Assembly (NCBI RefSeq): GCF_004025325.1
Contig: NZ_RSFE01000003.1
Location: 62,001-126,000 of the forward strand
DNA length: 64,000 nt
Direction of reading: 5' to 3'
From: Pseudidiomarina gelatinasegens
GTDB lineage: Bacteria; Pseudomonadota; Gammaproteobacteria; Enterobacterales; Alteromonadaceae
Shown: piece by piece, positions 27,635-35,598 of the stretch
Numbering within the stretch: the first letter of the stretch is position 1
How the letters are laid out: every line of letters starts with the position of its first letter
The notes under the pieces: generated by a model
The model's database searches: none
The model's input: the letters and a program-made list of their open reading frames with translations, nothing else
Told to the model about the DNA's origin: nothing
Program-made: the position numbers and the translations under genes

Positions 27635-28861
27635 TTAAGCCTCCCGATACTTGGCTAGTTCAACTTTAGCAATGGTTGCGCGGTGAACTGCGTCTGGGCC
27701 ATCGGCAATGCGGAGTGCGCGAGCCATCGCATACAACGCGGGTAACGGTGTATCTTGGCTCATGCCAGCACCACCATAGAGCTGAATGGCTTCATCAACA
27801 ACTTTCTGCAATACGTTCGGTGCGGCTACCTTAATTGCCGAAATTTCGGCCAAAGCCTTCATCGCACCTACTTGATCAATTTTCCACGCCGCATAAAAAG
27901 TGAGTAAGCGCGCCTGATCGATGGCAATACGCATGTCTGCTACACGCTCAAGGTTGCCGTTTAATTGTAATAATGGTTTGCCAAACGCAATACGGTCCTG
28001 CCCCCTGCGCATATAGAGTTGCAGCGCTTTCTCTGCGGCGCCCAAAGCCCGCATACAATGATGAATGCGCCCTGGACCAAGCCGCCCTTGAGCAATTTTA
28101 AACCCATCCCCTAAAGCACCAATCACATTGGTTTTCGGTACCCGAACGTTTTCAAACAGTACCTCACCATGACCATACGGCGCATCGTACTCACCAAATG
28201 CAGGCAACATACGTTCTATGGTTACGCCTGGCGTGTCCAGTGGCACCAGCACCATCGAGTGGCGTTGATGCTTTGGTGCATCGGCATCGGTAAGCCCCAT
28301 AACTATCGCGAATTTTGCATTCGGATGCCCTAATCCGGTCGACCACCATTTACGACCTTGAATCACCACATCATCGCCATCCGCCACAATACTTGCTTGC
28401 ATGTTGGTCGCATCAGATGACGCCACATCAGGTTCTGTCATACAGAAAACAGAGCGGATCTCTCCGTTTAATAGCGGCGTCAGCCAAGTTTGCTTTTGCT
28501 GCGATGTACCAAAGTGGTACAGCACTTCCATGTTCCCCGTATCAGGTGCATTACAATTGAATATTTCGGGTGCAATAATGCTGTGCCCCATAACTTCAGC
28601 CAGCGGCGCATAATCGAGTGTGGATAAGCCAGCGCCAAGCTTTGCATCTGGCAAAAACAAATTCCACAAACCTGCTTCTTTGGCTTTTACCTTGAGCTCT
28701 TCAATAATGGGTGCCACTTGCCAATCGCGCCAATTTCCATCTGGATTGAGCCGACGGTTTTCCTTGTGGTAGTTCGTTTCAATCGGCTCAATATGCTCGC
28801 GCATGAAAGCAATAAGCCGCTTGCGAAATTTCAGTGTATTGTCACTTGGGGTAAAATCCAT
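27635..28861 (-). CDS. Acyl-CoA dehydrogenase family protein (ACAD11/LvaC-like)
   Basis: A 408-residue flavoprotein of the acyl-CoA dehydrogenase fold. FAD and substrate motifs are FCMTEPDVASSDATNM near residue 140, WWSTGLGHPNAKFAIVMG near 173, and the C-terminal QLYGGAGMSQDTPL near 363 followed by ARALRIADGPDAVHR. The last stretch closely resembles animal ACAD11. LvaC of the levulinate pathway belongs to the same group and acts with the kinase to isomerise 4-hydroxyacyl-CoA to the 3-hydroxy form. It is the first gene of the unit, under a PsrA-like operator, and directly abuts the kinase-like gene. Confidence 0.92.
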   Translation of the reverse strand: MDFTPSDNTLKFRKRLIAFMREHIEPIETNYHKENRRLNPDGNWRDWQVAPIIEELKVKAKEAGLWNLFLPDAKLGAGLSTLDYAPLAEVMGHSIIAPEIFNCNAPDTGNMEVLYHFGTSQQKQTWLTPLLNGEIRSVFCMTEPDVASSDATNMQASIVADGDDVVIQGRKWWSTGLGHPNAKFAIVMGLTDADAPKHQRHSMVLVPLDTPGVTIERMLPAFGEYDAPYGHGEVLFENVRVPKTNVIGALGDGFKIAQGRLGPGRIHHCMRALGAAEKALQLYMRRGQDRIAFGKPLLQLNGNLERVADMRIAIDQARLLTFYAAWKIDQVGAMKALAEISAIKVAAPNVLQKVVDEAIQLYGGAGMSQDTPLPALYAMARALRIADGPDAVHRATIAKVELAKYREA

Positions 28862-28896
28862 AACGGTGCCCTACTTGAATCGCGGTTGCGAAATTA

Positions 28897-28922
28897 TTTA
28901 AACAACTGTTTGAATGATTGTA
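28897..28922 (-). promoter_or_regulatory. PsrA-like operator and -10 of the acyl-CoA dehydrogenase operon
   Basis: TTTAAACAACTGTTTGAAT (28897-28915) is an inverted repeat of the AAAC-N4-GTTT type bound by PsrA-family fatty-acid repressors. On the minus strand a TACAAT (28922-28917) lies immediately before it, so the operator would cover the start site. A near-identical 19-base copy stands upstream of gltA. The regulator gene is not in this window. Confidence 0.55.
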
Positions 28923-28948
28923 GTGAGTTAACTTGAAAATAAAAGCCT

Positions 28949-29881
28949 TTATATCGTATTTAACGAACGTTGTGCCGTAGCCGGCAAGCGCTCTGCAAGA
29001 AAATCAATAAATACACGCACTGCTGGCAGCAATCCGCGGCGGTATGGATACACCATGTGCATGATTCCCATCGGTAACGACCAGTCAGGAAGAACCCGCT
29101 CGAGTAAGCCGTCTTCAACCGCTTGTTTACCTAAGTAGCTGGGCAGTGAAACAATGCCTAAGCCATCAATTGCTGCTTCACGTAAAACAATCATGTCGTC
29201 GGTGATTAGCCGCGGACGAAAACTAACTGTTAACTTTTCTCCGTGCTGAGAAGTCATGTCATACCTGTATCGACCACTGGTGTAGTGCAAGCTCAAATGG
29301 GGGAAGTTAACCAGATCAAGTGGATGTCGAAGCGGCTTAGTGATCTTGGCTACATCGCCGCGATTTGGACTGCGGTACAGCGTACCTGGGGCATCAGCAA
29401 GCGGCCGAGCAATAAGTGATGAGTCCTCAATAAATGGCCGCACCCGCAACGCAACATCAATGCCTTCGTCAATTAAATTAACCGGACGATTGGTAACCAT
29501 CAAATTGATTCTAACCTCCGGGTACAGTGACATAAATTCGGGCAGCAGGTTTACCAACATGCTCTGGCTAATCGCATAAGGTGAACTGACATGAATATCA
29601 CCGCGGGGAGTTTCCTGCACCATTTGCGTCACTTGTTGTGCCGCTTCGGCCGCCGCGACCATGGTTTCGCAATGCACCAAGAAGGCCTGCCCAATATCAG
29701 TTAACTTCAGTCCGCGGGTACTCCGATGCAGTAATCGCACCCCTTGCTGTTCTTCAAGTTCAGTCAACCGCCGGCTTACTGTTGATTTCGGCATATTTAA
29801 TTCCCGGGCACCTGCACTGACGCTGCCAGCGGCAACCACCCGCGCAAAGATTAAGTAATTAGTTAAATCTGGTATCGCCAT
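28949..29881 (-). CDS. LysR family transcriptional regulator
   Basis: A regulator of about 310 residues. The N-terminal winged helix-turn-helix is GSVSAGARELNMPKSTVSRR (about residues 18-37), followed by RLLHRSTRGLKLTDIG and the substrate-binding domain (about 90-300). The start at 29881 has an AGGAG at 6 bases; the frame continues to 29944 but that part spans the operator region. It is divergent from azoR, with a perfect palindrome just upstream of its own start, so it probably controls azoR and itself. The inducer is unknown; quinones or related electrophiles are typical for this pairing. Confidence 0.92.
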   Translation of the reverse strand: MAIPDLTNYLIFARVVAAGSVSAGARELNMPKSTVSRRLTELEEQQGVRLLHRSTRGLKLTDIGQAFLVHCETMVAAAEAAQQVTQMVQETPRGDIHVSSPYAISQSMLVNLLPEFMSLYPEVRINLMVTNRPVNLIDEGIDVALRVRPFIEDSSLIARPLADAPGTLYRSPNRGDVAKITKPLRHPLDLVNFPHLSLHYTSGRYRYDMTSQHGEKLTVSFRPRLITDDMIVLREAAIDGLGIVSLPSYLGKQAVEDGLLERVLPDWSLPMGIMHMVYPYRRGLLPAVRVFIDFLAERLPATAQRSLNTI

Positions 29882-29896
29882 AGCCACTCCTGCAGC

Positions 29897-29964
29897 TGTT
29901 CCATATATGGAACATTGATTCCCAATATAACCATCTACCGACATAAATGGAACATTCGTACAAT
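29897..29964. promoter_or_regulatory. Divergent LysR/azoR control region
   Basis: A perfect 18-base palindrome (29897-29914, TGTTCCATATATGGAACA) contains a T-N11-A type LysR core. Its right arm, ATGGAACATT (29907-29916), is repeated exactly at 29947-29956. The second copy falls in the spacer of a possible azoR promoter with -10 TACAAT at 29959-29964. The 40-base repeat distance is close to four helical turns, as expected for a LysR tetramer contacting a recognition and an activation site. Confidence 0.6.
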
Positions 29965-30012
29965 ATGCTCATGAAATTAAATAACACAGCGCACACATTT
30001 TGAGAGGTTTTT

Positions 30013-30573
30013 ATGAATATCTTGCATCTTGATTCAGGTATTTTCGTTGACCAGTCGGTTAGTCGTAAACTCAGTCGTGATATTGTCACGCATTTAAGCC
30101 AAAGTAGCGGCGTCAAGGTTACTCATCGTGATCTGGTAACCAATGCGGTACCACACCTTGATGCAGACACCCTGTTGGATAACGAGAATACATTGAGCGC
30201 AGAGCTCATTGCGGAAATTCAAGCCGCGGATGTGCTCGTAATTGGCGCACCTATGTATAACTTCACCATACCGACTCAGCTCAAAGCTTGGCTGGACCGT
30301 GTGCTCAAAGCAGGTGTTACCTTCAAATATACTGAGCAAGGCCCAGTTGGATTATTAACCGGAAAAACCGCTTACATTGCATCAGGCCGAGGTGGCATTT
30401 ATAGCCAAGGTGGCGCCGCAGCGCTCGATCACCAAGAAAGCTACTTGCGCAACGCCTTAGCATTTATTGGTATCACAGATGTGCATGTTGTTCGTGCTGA
30501 AGGCCTGAATATGGGCGACGAACCACGTCAAAAAGGATTGTCAGAAGCTGAAGAAGCAATTGCTCAGCTTTAA
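30013..30573 (+). CDS. azoR: FMN-dependent NADH-azoreductase / quinone reductase
   Basis: A 186-residue flavodoxin-like enzyme of the AzoR family, which reduces quinones and azo compounds with NADH using FMN. Family motifs are the N-terminal phosphate-binding HLDSGIFVDQSVSRKLS, GAPMYNFTIPTQLKAWLDRV near residue 77 and IASGRGGIYSQGG near residue 120. An AGAGG ribosome binding site precedes the ATG. It is divergent from a LysR gene with shared operators and ends at a strong terminator. Detoxification of quinones is the likely role. Confidence 0.94.
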   Translation: MNILHLDSGIFVDQSVSRKLSRDIVTHLSQSSGVKVTHRDLVTNAVPHLDADTLLDNENTLSAELIAEIQAADVLVIGAPMYNFTIPTQLKAWLDRVLKAGVTFKYTEQGPVGLLTGKTAYIASGRGGIYSQGGAAALDHQESYLRNALAFIGITDVHVVRAEGLNMGDEPRQKGLSEAEEAIAQL

Positions 30574-30609
30574 ACCGTTATACTTTCTATGACCATCCCG
30601 ACGGTCTTT

Positions 30610-30637
30610 GGCGCACCTATTTGGTGCGCCTTTTTTT
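30610..30637 (+). terminator. Intrinsic terminator after azoR
   Basis: A perfect 8-bp stem GGCGCACC (30610-30617) and GGTGCGCC (30623-30630) with loop TATTT is followed by seven T residues. It lies 36 bases past the azoR stop. It also borders the end of the convergent ClpP-fold gene. Confidence 0.9.
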
Positions 30638-32024
30638 AGTCTTGCTGCAAGTAGCGTAGCAGCGCAGCTTGCCTATCAACCGTCGATTGCCGCAGTGCCC
30701 CTTCGTAAAGGGCAATGGTCGCGCTGCATAATAAACGTGGTGAGTTAATGTACTGTTCGGGATCATCTAGAACCGAAAGATATTCTGGATTGCGTTGCTC
30801 AAGCTGTATTAGCACCGAGTCAAACAGTATAGGCGCCGTACCGGTTCGGCTGCGATAGTCTGATCGCAACTGAGTACGCTCAATTAGCTTTATCACGGCA
30901 TTTTCATGTGCATCAATCAGGTTAGCCGGCAACATACTCTCCACATCGGCACCCTCTGCACTCCACTGCGGATACATATAATTCACACAATGCCGTGGTT
31001 CTAGATAATTTAAGTAATTAAGAATATCAACCGTCGCCTGCCAATAACCCACTAACTCAGTATCAGGCGCTTGCTGCAGATGCTCCGGTTGCCAATTGAC
31101 CTTTCTATCACCAAACGCATTAGTTGACGCAAATCGCTCGCTAGGCACCAATTCATCCACCACCCGCGCATCCAATAGCTCTAACTGGCCCGGATACCAA
31201 ATATCAGCACCAGCCACTCTCACGGCTTGCCTGATAAAACTTTCTGACACCCCATGGCGCCGATAAATTCGCTTAAACTCATCATTCAGCTGTGCCACGT
31301 CGTTGCCGTCCACCGACTGCAATGAGGCGCTATGAAAGCCCAGAATGCCACGCTTGCCTAGGTATCGCTTCGCGCCCCCCATAAAGGCTATGGTACATGC
31401 ACTTGAGCATTCACTGGGACTATACGTGTCCAGGTTGTACTGCTGAATCAGTTGATACAACCGCACCCCTTCACTAATGCGTCCGCCTTTTGAATTTAAA
31501 TGAATCACCTGAACATTTGGGTAGCGTTCAAGTAATGCCTGCACACTATCCGCAGTACCAAACGGTAAACTGCCTATTAACTCTAATTCAGTACCCTGAT
31601 TTAATATTCGCAATTCAAACGTACCGAGTGACTCACCTTGCGCCAATAATCCAAAACCTTCTTGCAATTGCCCAACCCCAAACTGATTAAAGTCGAAAAC
31701 GGCTCTTACAGCAGCAATAACCACCATAACGCGTGCCGCATTAGCCCACATTGTGCGCCCACCGCGTGACGTGTGATAACGCGCTGAGCGCCAAATACCA
31801 ACGAGTTGCCAGAGCGTAACGAGCAGGACAAGACCGCAGAGTAGGATTAACACTCCACCATAAAAACTGGTATTAATTGAGAGTATCGTGAGTAATTTAT
31901 CGACAAGAAAGATGGCCAACGAAAGCAATAATGTGACACCAACACCGATAACCCAATAAGCAAAGCCTAGCGAGAAGTCTCCCTGCCAATGCTCTTTAAT
32001 AAGGTTTCTGATCGGTGCCAACAT
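30636..32024 (-). CDS. Membrane protein with ClpP/crotonase-fold serine protease-like domain
   Basis: A protein of about 462 residues. Three to four N-terminal hydrophobic segments span about residues 20-125. A ClpP-fold region follows (about 150-270), with VIHLNSKGGRISEGVRLYQL and a candidate nucleophile serine in ECSSACTIAFMGG (Ser207/Ser208). GILGFHSAS supplies a candidate His near residue 226. This pattern matches an uncharacterised membrane group related to SppA/NfeD peptidases. The C-terminal 170 residues are unassigned. The start at 32024 avoids overlap with the Excalibur gene; a TTG at 32069 is possible. The substrate is unknown. Confidence 0.75.
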   Translation of the reverse strand: MLAPIRNLIKEHWQGDFSLGFAYWVIGVGVTLLLSLAIFLVDKLLTILSINTSFYGGVLILLCGLVLLVTLWQLVGIWRSARYHTSRGGRTMWANAARVMVVIAAVRAVFDFNQFGVGQLQEGFGLLAQGESLGTFELRILNQGTELELIGSLPFGTADSVQALLERYPNVQVIHLNSKGGRISEGVRLYQLIQQYNLDTYSPSECSSACTIAFMGGAKRYLGKRGILGFHSASLQSVDGNDVAQLNDEFKRIYRRHGVSESFIRQAVRVAGADIWYPGQLELLDARVVDELVPSERFASTNAFGDRKVNWQPEHLQQAPDTELVGYWQATVDILNYLNYLEPRHCVNYMYPQWSAEGADVESMLPANLIDAHENAVIKLIERTQLRSDYRSRTGTAPILFDSVLIQLEQRNPEYLSVLDDPEQYINSPRLLCSATIALYEGALRQSTVDRQAALLRYLQQD

Positions 32025-32044
32025 AATTACCAGGTCCTTAACGC

Positions 32045-32329
32045 CTAAAAGCGAGAGTCGTTCTCGCAAGGAATACCATTCTGGTTATCATCAAGTTCGG
32101 TGTTGGGGCAAAAGTGCATAAAATATTCAGCCTCCTCACGAGACGTCATTTCAGGGCAATAACGACGACCATCGCAATGAAATTCTGGACTTTTGCGGAG
32201 TACCTGACCTTGCATGGTTTGTACAAGTTCACTCAAAAGACCCGTCCGATTTTCCGGTAGCGGTTTTTGGGCTTCGTAATAATTCCATACAGCAAGGATT
32301 AGCGCAGCAAGTAGTATTATTTTTTTCAT
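32045..32329 (-). CDS. Small exported Excalibur-domain protein
   Basis: A 94-residue protein. Residues 1-18 form a hydrophobic signal or anchor (MKKIILLAALILAVWNYY). The C-terminal half is an Excalibur domain, with Cys near residues 52, 58 and 74 and the calcium-binding-like loop DDNQNGIPCEND at the end. Excalibur domains occur in secreted and nuclease-like proteins and are thought to bind calcium. It lies 20 bases upstream of the ClpP-fold gene in the same direction, so the two are probably co-transcribed. It sits at the edge of an AT-rich intergenic stretch. Confidence 0.75.
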   Translation of the reverse strand: MKKIILLAALILAVWNYYEAQKPLPENRTGLLSELVQTMQGQVLRKSPEFHCDGRRYCPEMTSREEAEYFMHFCPNTELDDNQNGIPCENDSRF

Positions 32330-32378
32330 GGGGAGTACCTTATTGATTTAACACTCACACCACTTTTGTTATGACTTG

Positions 32379-32407
32379 ATACTAGACAACTGTTTTATAA
32401 TTTACAA
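32379..32407 (-). promoter_or_regulatory. Possible sigma-70 promoter of the Excalibur/ClpP-fold unit
   Basis: On the minus strand TTGTAA (32407-32402) and TAGTAT (32384-32379) are separated by exactly 17 bases, about 50 bases before the Excalibur start. The surrounding 140-base gap is very AT-rich, so a chance match is possible. Confidence 0.35.
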
Positions 32408-32469
32408 TTTTATAATAATCATAGAGCAAATTAGATATTTTTATTTTAACACTATATCAAATAATATAT

Positions 32470-33330
32470 TTATCGAGGTTTATTTTTCCAAGACACGATC
32501 AAGATACCGCCAATGATTAGCGATGCGGCGATAACTAACTGACGTGTAAACAGTTCACCTGCGAATAGTACACCACCATAGGCTGCGATAAGCGGCACCG
32601 AAAGTTGACCTATCGCCGCTGTGGTAACGGATAGGCGCGGCAAAACCAAATACCACACCGCATACCCCAACCCTGAGGTCACCGACCCCGACAAAACGGC
32701 TAGCAAAATACCCTCTGAGGTAACCGCAGCATCGGGTAAGGCAAATAATAACGCGACAATCACGATGGGGGCAGCACGCACAAAGTTATAGGTTGTATCG
32801 GCTAACGGGTTAACGCGACCGCGGCCATGCAATGAATAAAATCCCCATGCACTGCCCGCCATAATCATGGTTATAGACGCCAATAATGAATCGGGAACGC
32901 TGATCGTGGGGGCAACCAGATAGGCCAGCCCACCAAACGCAATGATGCAACCGACCCATTCAGCCTTCGTGAGTAAAACCCCACGGCTTATATTCACGCC
33001 CAGCATGGTCAACTGCACAGCCGCAAACAACACCAAAGCGCCGAATCCCGTTTCCAACTCAACATACGCGTATGAAAATGCGATTGCGTAGACGCTTAAC
33101 ATGAGTGCGCCCCACCAACTGCCTTTCGTAGTAATTCTGCGCTTAGATTTTACCGTGCGCTGCTGCAGCAATGTCAGCAGTATCCACAAGGTAACGGCAC
33201 CACTTAGAATTCGAATGATGATAAACGAAGCAGGATCAATAGCCGGTTCTAACAGTGCATAGCGTGCAATAACCGAATTTCCTGCAAACGCAAATAAAGC
33301 AATTAAAAATAGCGCAGCTGTTTTCATCAT
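32470..33330 (-). CDS. EamA/DMT family transporter
   Basis: A drug/metabolite transporter superfamily protein of about 286 residues with ten predicted transmembrane helices in two EamA repeats (about residues 3-135 and 145-280). Typical elements are AFAGNSVIARYAL in TM1, ASFIIIRILSGAVTLW in TM2 and SVTSGLGYAVWYLVLPRLSV in the second repeat. The substrate is unknown; relatives export amino acids or metabolites. The start is one of two adjacent Met codons (33330 or 33327) behind an AAAGG; the frame open to 33369 would run into the sucD terminator. It stands alone after the sucCD genes. Confidence 0.88.
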   Translation of the reverse strand: MMKTAALFLIALFAFAGNSVIARYALLEPAIDPASFIIIRILSGAVTLWILLTLLQQRTVKSKRRITTKGSWWGALMLSVYAIAFSYAYVELETGFGALVLFAAVQLTMLGVNISRGVLLTKAEWVGCIIAFGGLAYLVAPTISVPDSLLASITMIMAGSAWGFYSLHGRGRVNPLADTTYNFVRAAPIVIVALLFALPDAAVTSEGILLAVLSGSVTSGLGYAVWYLVLPRLSVTTAAIGQLSVPLIAAYGGVLFAGELFTRQLVIAASLIIGGILIVSWKNKPR

Positions 33331-33367
33331 TGGCCTTTCGTGGTTGCGATAATTGGACTGTAGATAC

Positions 33368-33395
33368 AAAAAAGCCGCTCAATTTGAGCGGCTTT
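33368..33395 (-). terminator. Intrinsic terminator after sucD
   Basis: Read on the minus strand, AAAGCCGCTCAA and TTGAGCGGCTTT form a long inverted repeat (33395-33371) with a very short loop, followed by a run of T residues. It lies 19 bases after the sucD stop and ends the suc transcript before the EamA gene. Confidence 0.9.
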
Positions 33396-33414
33396 CATCG
33401 TATCAAAACTGAGC

Positions 33415-34287
33415 TTACCAGCCAGTTTTTTCGCGCAATGCTTTACCGATATCGGCCAAGCTACGCACAGTTTTCACACCAGCAGCTTCAAGGGCAGCAA
33501 ACTTCTCGTCTGCAGTACCTTTACCACCAGAGATGATGGCACCAGCGTGGCCCATGCGCTTACCTGGAGGAGCTGTAACACCTGCAATGTAAGAAACAAC
33601 AGGCTTAGTTACGTGATCTTTGATGTATTCTGCAGCTTCTTCTTCTGCAGTACCACCAATCTCACCAATCATCACGATCGCTTCAGTTTCAGGATCTTTC
33701 TCGAATAATTCGAGAATATCGATGAAGTTAGAACCTGGGATTGGATCGCCACCGATACCAACACAGCTTGACTGACCAAAACCTTCGTCAGTAGTCTGCT
33801 TCACAGCTTCATAGGTCAACGTACCTGAACGCGATACGATACCCACTTTACCTTTCTTGTGGATATGGCCAGGCATGATACCAATCTTGCACTCGTCAGG
33901 CGTGATAACACCCGGGCAGTTTGGACCAATCATGCGCACGCCTTTGTGCGTTAAATATTCTTTCACGTACAGCATGTCTAAAGTAGGAATGCCTTCTGTG
34001 ATACAAACGATTAGCTCGATACCTGAATCTGCAGCTTCAATGATTGAATCTTTGCAGAAAGGCGCTGGAACGTAGATAACTGACGCAGTTGCGCCTGTTG
34101 CTTCTACAGCTTCACGCACCGTGTTGAATACTGGTAAACCAAGGTGCGTTTGACCGCCTTTACCTGGAGTTACGCCGCCAACCATTTGCGTGCCGTATGC
34201 AATCGCTTGCTCAGAGTGAAAAGTTCCCTGGCCGCCAGTGAAACCCTGACAGATTACTTTGGTATTTTTATCGATCAAGATAGACAT
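33415..34287 (-). CDS. sucD: Succinyl-CoA synthetase alpha subunit
   Basis: SucD, with SucC, converts succinyl-CoA to succinate with formation of ATP or GTP in the TCA cycle. The 290-residue product has the CoA-binding Rossmann motif [16 protein letters not shown] near residue 14, GPNCPGVI near 121, and the phosphorylated His in [13 protein letters not shown] near residue 246. The ATG shares a base with the sucC stop (33415-34287 against 34287), so the two are coupled. A strong terminator follows. Confidence 0.98.
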   Translation of the reverse strand: MSILIDKNTKVICQGFTGGQGTFHSEQAIAYGTQMVGGVTPGKGGQTHLGLPVFNTVREAVEATGATASVIYVPAPFCKDSIIEAADSGIELIVCITEGIPTLDMLYVKEYLTHKGVRMIGPNCPGVITPDECKIGIMPGHIHKKGKVGIVSRSGTLTYEAVKQTTDEGFGQSSCVGIGGDPIPGSNFIDILELFEKDPETEAIVMIGEIGGTAEEEAAEYIKDHVTKPVVSYIAGVTAPPGKRMGHAGAIISGGKGTADEKFAALEAAGVKTVRSLADIGKALREKTGW

Positions 34288-35453
34288 TATTGACCTCCTG
34301 CCGCAGCAACCACTTTATCAGCAGCGTCAGACAAGCTCTCTGCTGCGATAATGTTCAGGCCACTTTCTGCTAATTTCTGACGACCTAATTCAGCATTGTT
34401 ACCTTCAAGGCGAACAACAACTGGAACCTTCACGCCTACTTCTTCTACTGCACCCATAATACCTTCTGCGATCATGTCGCAACGTACGATGCCGCCGAAG
34501 ATGTTAACGAGAACGGCTTGTACCGCGCTGTCAGACAGGATGATTTTAAACGCTTCAGTAACGCGCTCTTTGGTCGCGCCGCCACCAACGTCCAAGAAGT
34601 TAGCTGGCTCGCCGCCTGCAAGTTTAACGATATCCATAGTACCCATCGCCAAACCAGCACCGTTCACCATACAACCGATATTGCCATCAAGCGCAACGTA
34701 GTTGAGTTCCCACTTCGCAGCTTGTGCTTCACGCTCGTCTTCTTGTGACGGATCGTGCATTTCACGGATTTTTGGCTGACGATATAGCGCGTTGCTATCG
34801 ATATTGATTTTACCGTCTAAGCAATGCAAGTTGCCTTCGTCAGTAATAACTAGCGGGTTGATTTCTAACAGTGCGAAATCATACTGTTCGAACATTTTCG
34901 CTAAGCCCAAAAAGATTTTAGTAAATTGTTTAACTTGGTCTGGGTTCAAACCCAATTTAAAACCAAGCTCACGACCTTGATACGGCTGAGCGCCTACTGT
35001 TGGGTCGATGATTGCTTTAAGAATCTTTTCAGGGGTTTCTTCAGCAACTTTCTCGATTTCAACACCACCTTCGGTTGACGCCATGAACACGATTTTACGT
35101 GTAGCACGGTCAACAACTGCGCCTAAGTACAGTTCTGAAGCGATATCAGTAAGGCTTTCTACCAAAATTTTAGCAACCGGCTGACCGTTTGCGTCTGTTT
35201 GATAGGTAACCAAGTTTTTACCTAACCAATTGGTCGCGAAATCGCGAACTTCATCGTGGCTAGAAACAAGTTTAACACCGCCCGCTTTACCGCGACCGCC
35301 TGCGTGTACTTGGGCTTTAACAACCCAACGATCACCGCCGATTTTTTTGGCAGCTTCAACGGCTTCGTCTGCAGTGTCGACTGCAAAGCCTTCAGATACT
35401 GGCAAACCGAACTCTTTGAAGAGTTGTTTAGCCTGATACTCATGCAAATTCAT
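34287..35453 (-). CDS. sucC: Succinyl-CoA synthetase beta subunit
   Basis: SucC is the nucleotide-binding beta subunit of succinyl-CoA synthetase. The 388-residue product has the ATP-grasp domain at the N-terminus ([36 protein letters not shown] near residue 46). The C-terminal flavodoxin-like domain follows, with [19 protein letters not shown] near residue 287 and [15 protein letters not shown] near 319. It is separated from sucB by 145 bases that contain a long hairpin with a T run and a second smaller hairpin, so its expression may be uncoupled from sucAB. Confidence 0.98.
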   Translation of the reverse strand: MNLHEYQAKQLFKEFGLPVSEGFAVDTADEAVEAAKKIGGDRWVVKAQVHAGGRGKAGGVKLVSSHDEVRDFATNWLGKNLVTYQTDANGQPVAKILVESLTDIASELYLGAVVDRATRKIVFMASTEGGVEIEKVAEETPEKILKAIIDPTVGAQPYQGRELGFKLGLNPDQVKQFTKIFLGLAKMFEQYDFALLEINPLVITDEGNLHCLDGKINIDSNALYRQPKIREMHDPSQEDEREAQAAKWELNYVALDGNIGCMVNGAGLAMGTMDIVKLAGGEPANFLDVGGGATKERVTEAFKIILSDSAVQAVLVNIFGGIVRCDMIAEGIMGAVEEVGVKVPVVVRLEGNNAELGRQKLAESGLNIIAAESLSDAADKVVAAAGGQ

Positions 35454-35480
35454 GATGATCTTCCGATTCGTTTGAACAAC

Positions 35481-35500
35481 AAAAGCAGCTTCGTGCTGCT
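35481..35500 (-). promoter_or_regulatory. Hairpin in the sucC leader
   Basis: On the minus strand AGCAGC (35500-35495), loop ACGAA and GCTGCT (35489-35484) are followed by TTTG. The 6-bp stem lies 28-47 bases before the sucC start. It could be a weak attenuator or an RNA stabiliser; it is too short to call firmly. Confidence 0.4.
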
Positions 35501-35538
35501 TACCCGAAAATTCGCGCGTATTTTACATTTTTGCGCGC

Positions 35539-35589
35539 AAAAAAGACAGCTGCCGGTACAATTGTTACCCAATTGCAACACAGCAGCTG
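35539..35589 (-). terminator. Probable terminator between sucB and sucC
   Basis: On the minus strand CAGCTGC (35589-35583) pairs with GCAGCTG (35553-35547), enclosing an inner CAATTG-GGTAA-CAATTG stem. The sequence TCTTTTTT follows. It starts 9 bases after the sucB stop. Strength is uncertain because the two stems are separated by unpaired bases. Confidence 0.65.
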
Positions 35590-35598
35590 TGCAATATG

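Noticed and set aside
32330-32469. AT-rich gap as a possible mobile element scar
   Set aside because: No terminal repeats, duplicated target site or transposase fragment can be seen; it is a plain AT-rich promoter region.
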